From Candidatus Altimarinota bacterium (GTDB lineage: Bacteria > Cyanobacteriota > Cyanobacteriia > Cyanobacteriales > Microcystaceae): a stretch of 64,000 nucleotides of DNA. Below, in pieces: positions 19,624 through 30,241 of the stretch. A program made the translations under genes and the position numbers. Where the stretch lies: positions 1 through 64,000 of the forward strand of contig JAAUUT010000002.1 in NCBI GenBank assembly GCA_012031035.1. The letters are read 5' to 3'. The first letter of the stretch is position 1. The number at the start of each line of letters is the position of its first letter. Below the pieces are notes generated by a model. That model saw nothing but the letters and a program-made list of their open reading frames with translations. It did no database searches and was not told the origin of the DNA.

Positions 19624-22600
19624 ATGAGATCGCAAACAAATGCGATCGCGATCGCTGACAGTTCCCAAAAATTTCTTATGCAACAACCAGATACTCTGAT
19701 TTCTTATACAAACAATCAACTATTAGCTGCTTTTTATCTCAATGACGAGCTAATCATGCCCGCAAAAATAGGCGAACGCGAGAGTTTAAGAGTTTTTGAG
19801 CCGTCTGATTCTTACGATAATAGTTGGCAAAAATCGCCAAAAGAAGCAAAATTTAGTGAGAGTTATTCTTTAATCAATAAAGATCGCGATCGTCATTACA
19901 TTCAAAATGGCAGTTATTGTGATATAAATCAAAAGATTAATACCGAGCTAATAAAGTCTGTAAGTTTTAAAAATAAAAGCGAAAACTTTAACGAAGACAT
20001 TGCTCAAGCAAATGCTTATACCCCAAAAAGCAATCTTGAAAAGCTAAGGGTGTATAATCTAGCCTTAAAAACTGAGGAGATAGAAATGCCGAGCGATCGA
20101 GTATCAAACGACGCATTAGTTATGCACTTGAAATTCGAGCAAACTTCGGGAACACAAGCAATAGATTCATCTTCTTTTGGTAAAAACCAAGGAGAATTAC
20201 GCAACGGTTCTACTTTTAAAAATGTTGCTCCCCCCCTTGGCGGAACTGTAAATTTTGATGGTTTAAACGATTACGTTAGCGTAAAAGATTCTAACAATAT
20301 TAACTTAACCACAATTACCACGCGAACAATTTCTTTGTGGTTTAGAGTTGATGATAAAAATCTTTCTAATCGCAAACAAGTTCTTTATGAAGAAGGCGGA
20401 GCTAGACGTGGATTAAATATTTACGTTCATAACGGTCGTCTTTATGTTGGCGGTTGGAATAATGAAAGTTCTCAACGCAACTGGCAAGGAACTTATCTTT
20501 CTACTGAAGCGATCGCTTCGGATCGGTGGCATCACGTTACATTAACCCTTAATGCCCAAAAAAATGCAACAACATCTCAATTGGGCACGTTAACAGCCTA
20601 TCTCGATGGAAAAAACTTTGGTACGGGAAACGGATCGCAGATCGGGAGTCATATCGACAATATTGGGATTGGCGGATTGAATCAAAGTACTCAATTTCAT
20701 GATGGAGATGCTACAGGAACAGGAACGAACGGTCTTAAAGGCAACATCGATGACGTGCGTATCTATAACAGAGTTCTCAGCGATCGCGAAATTGCCGATC
20801 TTGCAAGCAAAACTGCCACCAGTTCATCAACTCCAACAGCGACATCAACTAATACATCTCCGGTAGCCAATAGCGATCGCGTAACGACTAAAGAAGACAC
20901 GCCAATTACTATCTTGACCTCAAAATTATTGGGCAACGATAGCGATGCCAACGGCGATTCTTTAAAAATCATCGGTGTCAGCAATGCTGTTAATGGGAGC
21001 GTAACACTTGGCAATAGAGGCAATATTGTCTTTAATCCACAAGAAGATTTTAGTGGCACTGCCAGTTTTCAATACACCGTTAGCGATAATCGCGGAGGAA
21101 CGACAAAAGCAACCGTCTCCGTCTCAGTTTTAGGGCAAGCCGAACCCTCTGCCACTTCGGTTCAATTGGGCGTTAACCTTGCCAAAATTGCCGATTGGTC
21201 AACGCAACTTCCCTTCCTAGATGCTTTCAAATCTTCTAGAGGCTGGATGACCCAAGATCCGGAAAAATTCATTTGGAATACCAACGAAACTACAAATCTA
21301 AGATTAGATTCTGACCAGTGGGTGACTTACGTTCCCAATCGAAACGACCCTGCCGCTTATACTGCTGTTGGCACCTTAATGTTTCGAGAAATAGAGGGAC
21401 GCTACCCCGGCGGTAAATATATCGTTCTCTATGATGGGGAAGGCACCCTCGAATACGGCTTCGATGCCAAAAAAGATAAAGCCGCTTCTCGTCCCGGTAG
21501 AGATGTCATTGATGTCACTCCCAGCGATTCAGGGATTTGGCTACAAATTAGAGCAACTGACCCCAAAGGAACGGGCAATTACCTTCGCGACATTCGGGTA
21601 ATTCCTGCGGCTTACGAAAACACTTACCAAAATCAAATCTTTAATCCTAAATTTATTGACAAAATTAAAGATTTTGAGGCTTTGCGCTTCATGGAATGGA
21701 TGGAAACTAATAACTCCCGTCAGTCTCAATGGAGCGATCGCCCAACTCAACAAAATGCCAGATACTCCCAAAATGGCGTTCCAGTAGAAGTGATGGTGAA
21801 ACTAGCTAACCAGGCAGATATCGATCCCTGGTTTACCATGCCCCACGCTGCCTCCAACGACTACATCGCTAACTTTGCTCGTTATGTCAGAGATAATCTC
21901 GAAAGCGGACGTAAAGTATACGTTGAATTGTCTAACGAATTATGGAACGTTGGATTTAAACAGAGTAAATGGGTCCTCGAACAAGCAAAAAAACTTTGGC
22001 CGGGTAGCAACAAATCTGACTACGAACTCAGACTCGATTATGTCAGCAAGCGCACTACAGAAGTCATGCAAATCTGGGATAAAGAGTTTGGGGCAAGTAA
22101 AGATAAAGTTATCGGTGTGATGGCCGGACAAGCTGCTAACATCGGGATTGCCAAGCAATTGCTATCTTACAATTGGACGAGTCAGCCCCAATCCCATAAA
22201 GCTTATGGCATCGATGCGATCGCGATCGCGCCCTACTATGGCTATTATCTGGGAACGCCAAGTAATATTTCCCAAATCGAAGGCTGGACGCGCGATGCGG
22301 ATGGAGGACTCAAAAAACTGTTTGACGAATTAACCCAAGGTGGCGTTCTTCAGAACGGGCCTAGCGGCGGGGCACTCCAACAGGCATACGGTTGGATGGC
22401 TAGCCATGCTGAATTAGCTAAAAAAGAAGGATTACAACTGCTCGCTTATGAAGGAGGTTCTCATGTAACGGGAATTAACGGTGCTGAAGACAATGCAGCA
22501 ATAACCAAGCTCTTTATGGCTGCCCATCGCGATGCGCGGATGGGAGAAATTTACAAAGATTATCTGCAAAATGGTACGAATTAGGTGGGGGTTTATTTAT

Positions 22601-22718
22601 GCATTATAAAGACATTCACGAACCTACCAAATGGGGAAGTTGGGGATTGATCGAACACGTCGATGATACCAGTTCTCCAAGATACGATGCGGTGATGGAG
22701 ATTATTCAATCTTCTTAA
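19624..22718 (+). CDS. LamG / cadherin-like / glycosidase-like surface protein (one apparent frameshift)
   Basis: About 1,030 residues. Residues 1-150 are unassigned and polar. About 160-395 is a LamG-like jellyroll (LVMHLKFEQTSGTQAIDSSS, GTVNFDGLNDYV, GNIDDVRIYNRVLSDREIA). About 400-500 is a cadherin-like/tandem-95 beta domain (PVANSDRVTTKEDTPI, LLGNDSDANGDSL, FQYTVSDNRGGTT). From about 515 onward there is a TIM-barrel glycosidase-like region with VELSNELWNVG (candidate acid/base Glu) and LLAYEGGSHVTG (candidate nucleophile). The frame stops at 22584 after an A4 run (22568-22571). One more A gives KWYELGGGLF and runs on to TAA 22716-22718 (FMHYKDIHEPTKWGSWGL). It probably binds and cuts extracellular polysaccharide. 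No classical signal peptide is visible. It precedes the polysaccharide gene at 22950. Confidence 0.78.
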
Positions 22719-22949
22719 GTGCAATTCGGCTTAAAAAATTTAAAATACAAAAGTAAAAATTTAAGAGAATGTTTATTTTAGATTTTTACTTTTGTTAGTT
22801 TTGTAACTTAAATGTTTAAAAGACAAAATTCACTAGACTTAAACTTAGAGACTTTGTTTATTATTAAAGTTAAGTAAACCAAATTTTAGTTACCTTTAAA
22901 TTAAGATTAAGCCGAAGCTAATTTTCAGTCTAAATTTTCTAGGAAAGTA

Positions 22950-25606
22950 ATGAATTGGTTAGTGGGCAAAACAACAAATTTTTCGCGATCGCCAAAAGCA
23001 GATCTTTCAGTAGCGCTGGAAAATATGCCCTTGGAAGAGTTAGAGAAGATTGTCCATAATCTTAGGGTAGAGCTAGAAAAGGCAGCACGCTTCGTGAGCG
23101 AGCAAGAAGAAGAATTAAGCTCGCAGCATCAAACTGTCATGGAATTAGAAAAACAACTAAAAACAGCGAGCAAATTCGATCGCCTGAAATTAGAAGTCGA
23201 AATCGCCTCAGAACAAGAAAAGCAAAACATGCTAGAGGCGACGTTAATCGGTCAACGTCAGAATCTCCAAAAGCGAGAAGATACTTATAACAAATACTGG
23301 CAAATTCTACGCCGCCGTCAAAGCACTATCGATAATCATAGTTATAAGCGATCGCGATCGCTAAAATCATCAAGCGATCGCCTAGAAGAACAGTCCAGAA
23401 CCGAGGATCTAGAAGATTCAGAAACATCAGTAAAGAAAAAAAATAACTTACGTCCTTACTTGCGGACATTTTGGCGAAAATCTTGGTTGATTGCAGGAAT
23501 CACCAGCATGACAACCTTTGTTGCTTTATTTGTCAGTGCTACTGAGTCGCAAGTTTATAGCGGGAACTTTTATTTACTGGTCGAACCCATTACCTCTGCC
23601 GGAAAATTAACCGACCCAACCACCTTAACCCGTACTGGGGGAGTTCCGAACGAAGAATTATTTGCTCTCGACTATCCCACCAATCTTGCCTTTTTACAAA
23701 GTCCAGGAATGACCTCTAGAATTGCCCAGGACGTTCACAATAAAATTTCTCAGAAGATTTACAGGAAAGATTTTGCTCGAAGCGTACCTGCTATTTGGGA
23801 GGATTTGCGAGAAAATTTAACCGTACAACGAATTGGAGAGGGAAAAGACGCAACAAAAATTTTTGAAGTAACTTATATGGGTAAGAATTCTCAAGAAGTT
23901 CTTGCCGTATTAGAGACGGCGGCTGATACATTCTTAAACTACAGTACCCAAGACAGAGATACCAATATTAAAGCAGGTATCAAATTTATCGAAAAACAAC
24001 TGCCTTCCTTACAAGAAAGACTCAACAATCTCAAATCGCAACAGCAAAAACTGAGACAGCAAAACGAATTAATCGATCCTATTGCTAAAAGTGAAGAATT
24101 ATTGACCCAGATTAGCAAGCTTAACGAACAAGTCATTAACAATCAAAGTCAACTCGATGCCAAAAAGAAACTCTATGTCGTCCTGCAACAACAATTAAAA
24201 CTATCCCCCCAAGAAGCTTTAGCTTCAGCCGCTCTCAGCCAAGATCCAGAACGAGTTACCATACTCCGACAACTGCAAGAAATCGAAAATCAGTTGGCTG
24301 TAGCATCGGCTATCTACACCTCAAAAAGCCCTCAACTTCAAACACTACAAGGCAAACGACAAAATCTCGTTAACTTGCTCGATCGCAAAACACGACAAAT
24401 TCTCAATACCAATTCGCTTTATGCTGAAAATAACCCTTCAGTCCTGGCTTTTCAAGATCCGACGCGCCTCAAACTAATCGACCAACTAGTCGATACCGCT
24501 AACCAAATTCAGATGCTAGAAGTTAACGGTCAATCGCTCTCAATTGCTAAAAATACGTTAGAAAGCGAAGCCAGTAAACTGCCAAGCGTTGCTAATCAAT
24601 ACAGCGCAATGGAGCGACAAATCGAGTTAACTAATCAAATTCTCGACAAACTGTTAATGCAGCGAGAAACGCTCAAAGTTGAAGCCGCTCAAGAGTTGCC
24701 TTGGAAGTTGATTTCGCCACCGCAAATTCCTCTTGATGCTAACGGACGACCCATCAGCGAATCTCCTGGACGCAAAAGAACAATTGCGCTAGGTGCTATG
24801 TCAGGACTCCTTTTGGGGATGTTACTCGCTGTTTTCCTGGAAAACGTCGCGATATTTTCTACACGAGCAAAGATATTCAAGATATTGTGTCACTTCCCGT
24901 TATTGGAGAAGTTCCCTACGACCAAGGTTTTTCATTTTCATCCAACCTGGCGCTAGAACTCAATAAATATAGCAAACCGTCAGAATCGGGTCGCGAGGTT
25001 GACAGTTTGGCTAAATCTCCTTTTTTAACGGCTTTTGAGGTTCTTTACGCTCAAATTTGTTTTTTCTACGAGAACCAACCTGTAGGCGCGATCGCGGTTT
25101 GTTCGGTAGAATCGGAAGACGGTCAATCGACGGTAGCCTCATATCTCGCTAAAACCGTCGCTAATATGGGCAAGCGAGTGCTATTGGTAGATTGTAATTT
25201 TCGCAATCCCCAGCTTCATGATTGGTTAAATGTACCTAACAACACAGGATTAACTCATCTGTTGTCAGAACAATACTCCTCTCAACAAGTGATTCAAAGC
25301 GTTCCCGACAACTCTAATCTTTTTGTACTCACAACAGGAATCCCTCATAGCGATCCTTCGGTTCGAGTTTGGTCTTCTCAAATGCAGCATTTGATGGAAG
25401 AGTTAAATGCTAACTATGATTTGGTTATTTACGATTGTCCTAAGTTTCTTGACTCTACCGATAGCAGTTTTATCGCCGCTCATACCGATGGAATTTTGAT
25501 GGTGGTAGGAATTGGCAAAACTCGTCAATCGCTCGTTCAAAAAGCGGTAAAACAAATAGAAACTTTTAATTTAAACGTTCTCGGTGTCGTCGCCAATCAT
25601 CCGTAA
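22950..25606 (+). CDS. Wzz/BY-kinase-type polysaccharide co-polymerase with degenerate P-loop (one apparent frameshift)
   Basis: About 885 residues. The N-terminal 130 residues are a coiled coil (LEKAARFVSEQEEELSSQHQ). Transmembrane segment near residue 180 (SWLIAGITSMTTFVALFVS), a Wzz-like periplasmic domain with long coiled coils, a second transmembrane segment (ALGAMSGLLLGMLLAVFLEN), then a BY-kinase-like ATPase domain. The frame breaks near 24848. Adding one base gives NVRDIFYTSKDIQDIVSLPV and joins the two halves. The Walker A region reads VESEDGQSTVASYLA, with Gln where the P-loop Lys is expected. Walker A-prime VLLVDCNFRNPQL and Walker B LVIYDCPK are kept. No Tyr cluster is seen at the C-terminus. 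It likely controls exopolysaccharide chain length or export. Confidence 0.83.
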
Positions 25607-25687
25607 AAGGAACAGGTGAGTGAGTGGGAAACAAGGGTCTAATTTAATTACAAGAGCGGCTAATGCAAAGAATGCAAGATTTGAGAT

Positions 25688-26206
25688 TCACCAACTTTGA
25701 GTTAAGTTATCGACTTGCAATCCCGTTCGTCCCGATGGCTCGAAATTGATTTCGCATTGGTTAGGATTGGTAGCGAAGTTACACGAGTAGGTTACTAAAC
25801 ATTTATTTTGGCGATCGAATATCCTAAGATTGTATTGGTAATCTCGCGCTACTGTCCCAAATTCATTAACAAAGCGATACCGTTCCATATAGTTCAACAA
25901 CGACCAAAGTTGTCGATTGACTATGATATCGATGTGGCGTTTGTTGGGGTAAGCGATCCAATTGTTAATTAATCTACCGCCGAAGGGATCGAATTGTTCT
26001 TTTGCCCACCACAGACTCGGCACGGTCAATCCTTCCTCGGAGATGGTTTTATCGGTAATAACGGTTTCTGGCGATTCTCGATCGCTCTGTGCTTCTAATT
26101 CTAAAGGCGCTTGACAAGCACTCGAAGGCGTTGGGGCATTTTGTGCCCAAACAGGTCGGGCAAGAAAACTAGCTAAGATTGTAACGGTGAGGAATTGCGA
26201 TCGCAT
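25688..26206 (-). CDS. Exported conserved hypothetical protein
   Basis: 172 residues. Signal peptide MRSQFLTVTILASFLARPVW with a cleavage-like AQN. The mature part has SLWWAKEQFDPFGGRLINNW and two late Cys (VTYSCNFATNPNQCEINF) that could form a disulphide. I do not recognise the family. The start codon abuts the trhO stop (TGAATG), so translation is probably coupled to trhO. Confidence 0.7.
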   Translation of the reverse strand: MRSQFLTVTILASFLARPVWAQNAPTPSSACQAPLELEAQSDRESPETVITDKTISEEGLTVPSLWWAKEQFDPFGGRLINNWIAYPNKRHIDIIVNRQLWSLLNYMERYRFVNEFGTVARDYQYNLRIFDRQNKCLVTYSCNFATNPNQCEINFEPSGRTGLQVDNLTQSW

Positions 26207-27112
26207 TCATTGTTGACCTTTATCGCTTATTTTGTTCCTAACTAACTCTAACTGTCGTTGTTTTTCTTGTAGGCGCGATCGCTTTTCTTGAGTCAGCGTC
26301 TCAAAACAGTAGGGACAAGCAATTCCTTCTTCGTACTCTAAAGATGTTTTATCTTCATCTGAAATTGGATGTCCGCAACTACGACACATTTGATAGGTTC
26401 CCGTTTCTAAACCGTGTTGAACGGCAATTCGTTCGTCAAAAACAAAACATTCGCCCTCCCATAAACTTGTTTGAGACGGAATTTCTTCTAAATACTTAAG
26501 AATGCCGCCTTTAAGGTGATATACCTCTTGAAATCCTTCTTTCATCAACAAAGATGAAGCTTTTTCACAGCGAATTCCCCCCGTACAAAAAAGAGCAACT
26601 TTTTTATGTTGACTGGGATCGAGTTTCTGGCGCACGTATTCGGGAAACTCCCGAAACGAGTAAGTTTGGGGGTCGATTGCTCTTTTGAAGGTGCCAATCC
26701 TGACCTCGTAGCTATTACGAGTGTCGATAACAATAACGTCTGGATCGGCAATTAATTCGTTCCATTCTTGCGGATTGACATAAGTCCCTACTCGCTCGTT
26801 GGGATCGATTTCTGGCATTCCCAAGGTCACAATTTCTTTTTTGAGGCGGACTTTCATGCGCTTGAAGGGGGAAATTTTGGCTTCGGATTCTTTGTGAACC
26901 AAATCGGCAAAACGCGGGTCAGAACGCAAAAATGCAAGGGTTGCATCGATGTTTTGACGAGAACCCGCGATCGTTCCGTTAATACCTTCTTTTGCCAATA
27001 GAATCGTTCCTTTAATCTCTTTTGTTTGACAATATGCCAACAATGAAGATTGTTTTTGGGCAAAATCAGGAAGCGTAACAAATTTATAAAAAGTCGCTAC
27101 GATGAAACTCAT
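26207..27112 (-). CDS. trhO: tRNA uridine(34) hydroxylase TrhO (rhodanese family)
   Basis: 301 residues. It catalyses oxygen-dependent 5-hydroxylation of tRNA U34. N-terminal acylphosphatase-like part (FIVATFYKFVTLPDF), central rhodanese domain with VIDTRNSYEVRIGTFKRA and active-site Cys in VALFCTGGIRCEKAS, and a C-terminal Cys motif CRSCGHPISDEDK with ACPYCF. The open frame extends upstream to 27133, but ATG 27112 (MSFIVATFY) matches the family start. It is the first gene of a two-gene unit with the exported protein. Confidence 0.92.
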   Translation of the reverse strand: MSFIVATFYKFVTLPDFAQKQSSLLAYCQTKEIKGTILLAKEGINGTIAGSRQNIDATLAFLRSDPRFADLVHKESEAKISPFKRMKVRLKKEIVTLGMPEIDPNERVGTYVNPQEWNELIADPDVIVIDTRNSYEVRIGTFKRAIDPQTYSFREFPEYVRQKLDPSQHKKVALFCTGGIRCEKASSLLMKEGFQEVYHLKGGILKYLEEIPSQTSLWEGECFVFDERIAVQHGLETGTYQMCRSCGHPISDEDKTSLEYEEGIACPYCFETLTQEKRSRLQEKQRQLELVRNKISDKGQQ

Positions 27113-27383
27113 TGGTTTTACTTGCGATCGCAACTAGCGATTTCTTAATTCTAAATTGATAGTTGAAGACAAGACAAGGCAGACAAAAAAATTTAAACTC
27201 ATAATTTTCATAATTTATAATTCATAATTCTTCTTCAAAGTATTACTTCAGAAATATTTCCCTGTGTAGAGGCATATTATCCCAAAAAATGACAATTTGG
27301 TAATAGTTAAGAGCAATTATTTGAAATCAATCTTAATTGCTACCGAGCTAATAAATATCAAATATTTTAAGGAGGAATAAATC

Positions 27384-28079
27384 ATGAGTATGGAGCGAAA
27401 CAGGAGAGCCATAGGCGTTTTTCCAAGTCGCCGAGAAGCAGAATTAGCACTCCACGAACTAAAAAATTCTGGATTTGCAATGGATCGAGTTTCAGTAATT
27501 GCACGAGATGCAGATAAACAAGCAGATATAGCCAATGTAGAAGTTGAAGATCGCGTTGATAACAAAGCGGATGAAGGAGCTAAGACGGGTGCTGTTACGG
27601 GTGGTGTCTTAGGCGGACTGACAGGGTTATTAGTTGGTTTGGGTGCTTTAGCGATTCCTGGAATTGGGCCGATTATGTTAGCAGGAGCAGAAGCAACTGC
27701 TTTAGCAACGACCCTTGCAGGCGGCGCAATCGGTGCAGCAGCAGGCGGTTTAGTCGGTGCATTAATTGGTTTGGGGATTCCCGAAGACCGCGCTAGAGTT
27801 TATAACGATCGCGTTACTAGAGGCGATTTTTTGGTGATTATTTATGGAACAGATGCTGAAATCGCTCGCGCTCAAACCATTCTTCACCGTTATAATATCG
27901 AAGAGTTTGGCGTTTACGATGCACCTGCAACTAGTTCTTCTTCAGTTAGTTCGACTGACTACGTAAATCGCGAAGTTGCTCCAGAACCCGGTATAAAAAG
28001 CGATCGCGTTACGAGTGGAGATCCTGATGTAATTATCGTCGATCGCCGCGATGAATCTCCCCATCGTCCTCTGACTTAG
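27384..28079 (+). CDS. General stress protein, YflT-like N-terminus with glycine zipper
   Basis: 231 residues. Residues 5-50 resemble the YflT/general stress domain (RRAIGVFPSRREAELALHEL, MDRVSVIARDAD). The centre (70-140) is Gly/Ala-rich and hydrophobic, GAVTGGVLGGLTGLLVGLGA, likely a membrane-inserting glycine zipper. The acidic tail ends RDESPHRPLT. A GGAGG ribosome binding site is at 27371-27375. It leads a group of three same-strand stress-type genes but is separated from the next by a terminator. Confidence 0.8.
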   Translation: MSMERNRRAIGVFPSRREAELALHELKNSGFAMDRVSVIARDADKQADIANVEVEDRVDNKADEGAKTGAVTGGVLGGLTGLLVGLGALAIPGIGPIMLAGAEATALATTLAGGAIGAAAGGLVGALIGLGIPEDRARVYNDRVTRGDFLVIIYGTDAEIARAQTILHRYNIEEFGVYDAPATSSSSVSSTDYVNREVAPEPGIKSDRVTSGDPDVIIVDRRDESPHRPLT

Positions 28080-28190
28080 TTATTTTTAGAGAAATTTAGG
28101 CAGTTTATTTATCAATATTCTAGCTAAATTTTTTCTAATTAAACTCTGTAAATCAAAGCAAGATTTTCTCATTGCCATCTTTACTAATAG

Positions 28191-28219
28191 GACAGGCCAT
28201 TAAAAAACCTGTCTTTTTT
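28191..28219 (+). terminator. Rho-independent terminator
   Basis: GACAGG, A-rich loop, CCTGTC, then TTTTTT, 112 bp after the YflT-like gene. It separates this gene from the PRC-barrel gene. Confidence 0.75.
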
Positions 28220-28337
28220 ACTATTTTTAATAATGGCTAATAAATTTAATCTATCCCGTAAGCTAGATGATTAAAACGTCAAGAAATTATTACTCTAAAA
28301 ATACCAACCTCATGCAATAGTTTAAGGAGAAGTTTAT

Positions 28338-29167
28338 ATGGTTTTAAGAAAAATTGCTGATTTATATCCAGATTATAAAGAAGATATTTTTGGTGGTGAC
28401 GATATTAAAAAATTTTCTGTCTATAGCGATGAGGCCGAGAAAATAGGCTCGGTTCACGATGTTCTTGTAGATGAGGGAGGTCGTTTTCGTTATTTTGTTG
28501 TTAATACAGGTTTCTTAGGTTTTGGAAAAAAATATTATTTCCTGTTGGTTTAGCTAACATCGATTACGAACGCGATCGCATTCATCTTCCGGGTTTTACT
28601 AAAGAACAAGCTGAAAATTTACCGGAATATGACGATGACATGACGGTTGATTACAACTACGAAGAAAAAGTTAGAAATATTTACCGTCTTCCAACAACTA
28701 ATACAGCTTTATCCAACTATGACTTAAACAGTTATCGTTATGATTATGAGCCTAATTTTTATGAAATGAACGCTCAAAATCATCAACAGTTTAAACTGTA
28801 TGAAGAACGGTTAGTTGCTAATAAAGAACGCTTTAAAACTGGTACAGTTACCGTTGGTAAGCGAGTTGCGACTGAAACAGCAAAAGTTTCTGTTCCAGTA
28901 GAAAAAGAAAAAGTCATCGTCGAACGAATGACTCCTACCAATACTACACCTATTGTGCCTGATGCTACCGCCTTCCAAGAAGGTGAAGTATTTCGCATGG
29001 AAGTTTATGAAGAGTCAGCCAACGTTCAAAAACAAACCTTTGTTCGCGAAGAAGTTAAGATTAGAAAAGAAATTGAAAACGAAACTGTAGAGGTACAAGA
29101 AACCATACGGCGCGAAGAATTAGAAGTCGATACAGATGGTGAGCCAACTATCGATCGCGGTAAATAA
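28338..29167 (+). CDS. PRC-barrel and DUF2382 stress protein (one apparent frameshift)
   Basis: About 276 residues. The N-terminal PRC-barrel (KFSVYSDEAEKIGSVHDVLV, RYFVVNTGFLGFGKK) breaks at the A7 run 28526-28532. With A8 it continues ILFPVGLANIDYERDRIHLP and runs into the downstream frame. The C-terminal half is DUF2382: YEERLVANKERFKTGTVTVG, VPVEKEKVIVER, QTFVREEVKIRKE, ending EELEVDTDG. Such proteins are linked to desiccation and general stress. The function is not defined at molecular level. An AAGGAG ribosome binding site is present upstream of ATG 28338. Confidence 0.83.
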
Positions 29168-29178
29168 ATAGTCAGTAG

Positions 29179-29195
29179 CGTAGGCTCAGCCTACG
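29179..29195 (+). terminator. Hairpin between the two DUF2382 genes
   Basis: CGTAGGCT-C-AGCCTACG, a perfect 8-bp stem 12 bp after the PRC-barrel gene. No T tract follows. It may be a dispersed palindrome. Confidence 0.4.
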
Positions 29196-29269
29196 TTACA
29201 TCATTTATACGACCCACCAAAATATTAATAACAATTAAATCATTGATTACAAAGTAATTGGAGATAACA

Positions 29270-29788
29270 ATGAGCCTAGAAAATCATCAGGATCTCAATC
29301 TATCTAACCACTCTTTTCCAAAGAATACCGCCGAAGAACGCCAGCAACCTGAAGAAAAAGAAAAAATTATTTCCTTATTAGAAGAACGATTACTAATCGA
29401 TCGCACCAAGCGTAAAGTTGGTGAAATTGTCGTTCGTAAAAAAGTTGAAACTCGGATGGTGCAAGTCCCAGTAAAATGGGAAAAATTAATTATTGAAGAA
29501 GTAGGATCTGAAACCAAACAGCTAGCAGAAATTAATTTAGGACAAGGAGAGATTGCTGGAGTCGAACTAAAACAACTAGCTTCTATTTCTGAGGGAAATA
29601 GCCATACAGTTAGTGGAGAATTTTTCTCGATGAAAGCAGCAAGAGATATTCTTGATGCGATCGCGCTACACTCAAAAAATAGCTCTCATAAAGTACGAAT
29701 CGAGCTAATGGTAGAAGACCCCCAACAACAAGAACTTTATCAAAAAATGTTCGATCGCGCTGCGGGAAAAACTCAAAAAAGTTCTTAA
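29270..29788 (+). CDS. DUF2382 stress-associated protein
   Basis: 172 residues. It has EERLLIDRTKRKVGEIVVRK and VETRMVQVPVKWEKLIIEEV, the DUF2382 signature also present in the preceding gene, followed by a C-terminal alpha/beta part (VSGEFFSMKAARDILDAIAL, VRIELMVEDPQQQELYQKMF). The start ATG 29270 is preferred to a TTG four codons earlier because TTGGAG at 29258 looks like its ribosome binding site. It probably arose with its neighbour by domain duplication. Confidence 0.8.
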   Translation: MSLENHQDLNLSNHSFPKNTAEERQQPEEKEKIISLLEERLLIDRTKRKVGEIVVRKKVETRMVQVPVKWEKLIIEEVGSETKQLAEINLGQGEIAGVELKQLASISEGNSHTVSGEFFSMKAARDILDAIALHSKNSSHKVRIELMVEDPQQQELYQKMFDRAAGKTQKSS

Positions 29789-30009
29789 TTCAATCTCAAT
29801 AATATTTGATTTTATAATACACCTTTTAATGAATAGCTGTGTTAGCGAAGCCTAGTGTCATACAGCATTTTGAAGATTTGCCCAAGCGATTAATTAGGGG
29901 CTGAAAGGCGATTGTCTTGTACGGCAGCATTCAGGCCGATTGGACAAAGATAAAAAAATACTTGACAAACTAGGGATACTAACTGTTACCATAGTTAAGG
30001 CAAAATCAT

Positions 30010-30081
30010 TGGGGTGTAGCCAAGCGGTAAGGCAGCGGGTTTTGGTCCCGCCATTCCTAGGTTCGAATCCTAGCACCCCAG
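30010..30081 (+). tRNA. tRNA-Gln (anticodon TTG)
   Basis: 72 nt. Acceptor stem TGGGGTG (30010-30016) pairs with CACCCCA (30074-30080), discriminator G. Anticodon stem GCGGG/CCCGC with loop TTTTGGT and anticodon TTG at 30042-30044. T-arm CTAGGTTCGAATCCTAG. CCA is not encoded. In cyanobacteria Gln-tRNA is formed through GatCAB, whose gatA lies 2.4 kb away. Confidence 0.96.
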
Positions 30082-30241
30082 TTTTAAAAAATTGAAGCTT
30101 AAATAACTTTTCTGGCGTTGTATTGTCGTGCCATCACAAACAATCATGCTACTTCGATAAACTTCACGAGCGCGATCGCTAACACGACGTTGTTAAACTG
30201 AGGTCGAATAATCATTTGTCCCCAAAACCGATAACTATTTT

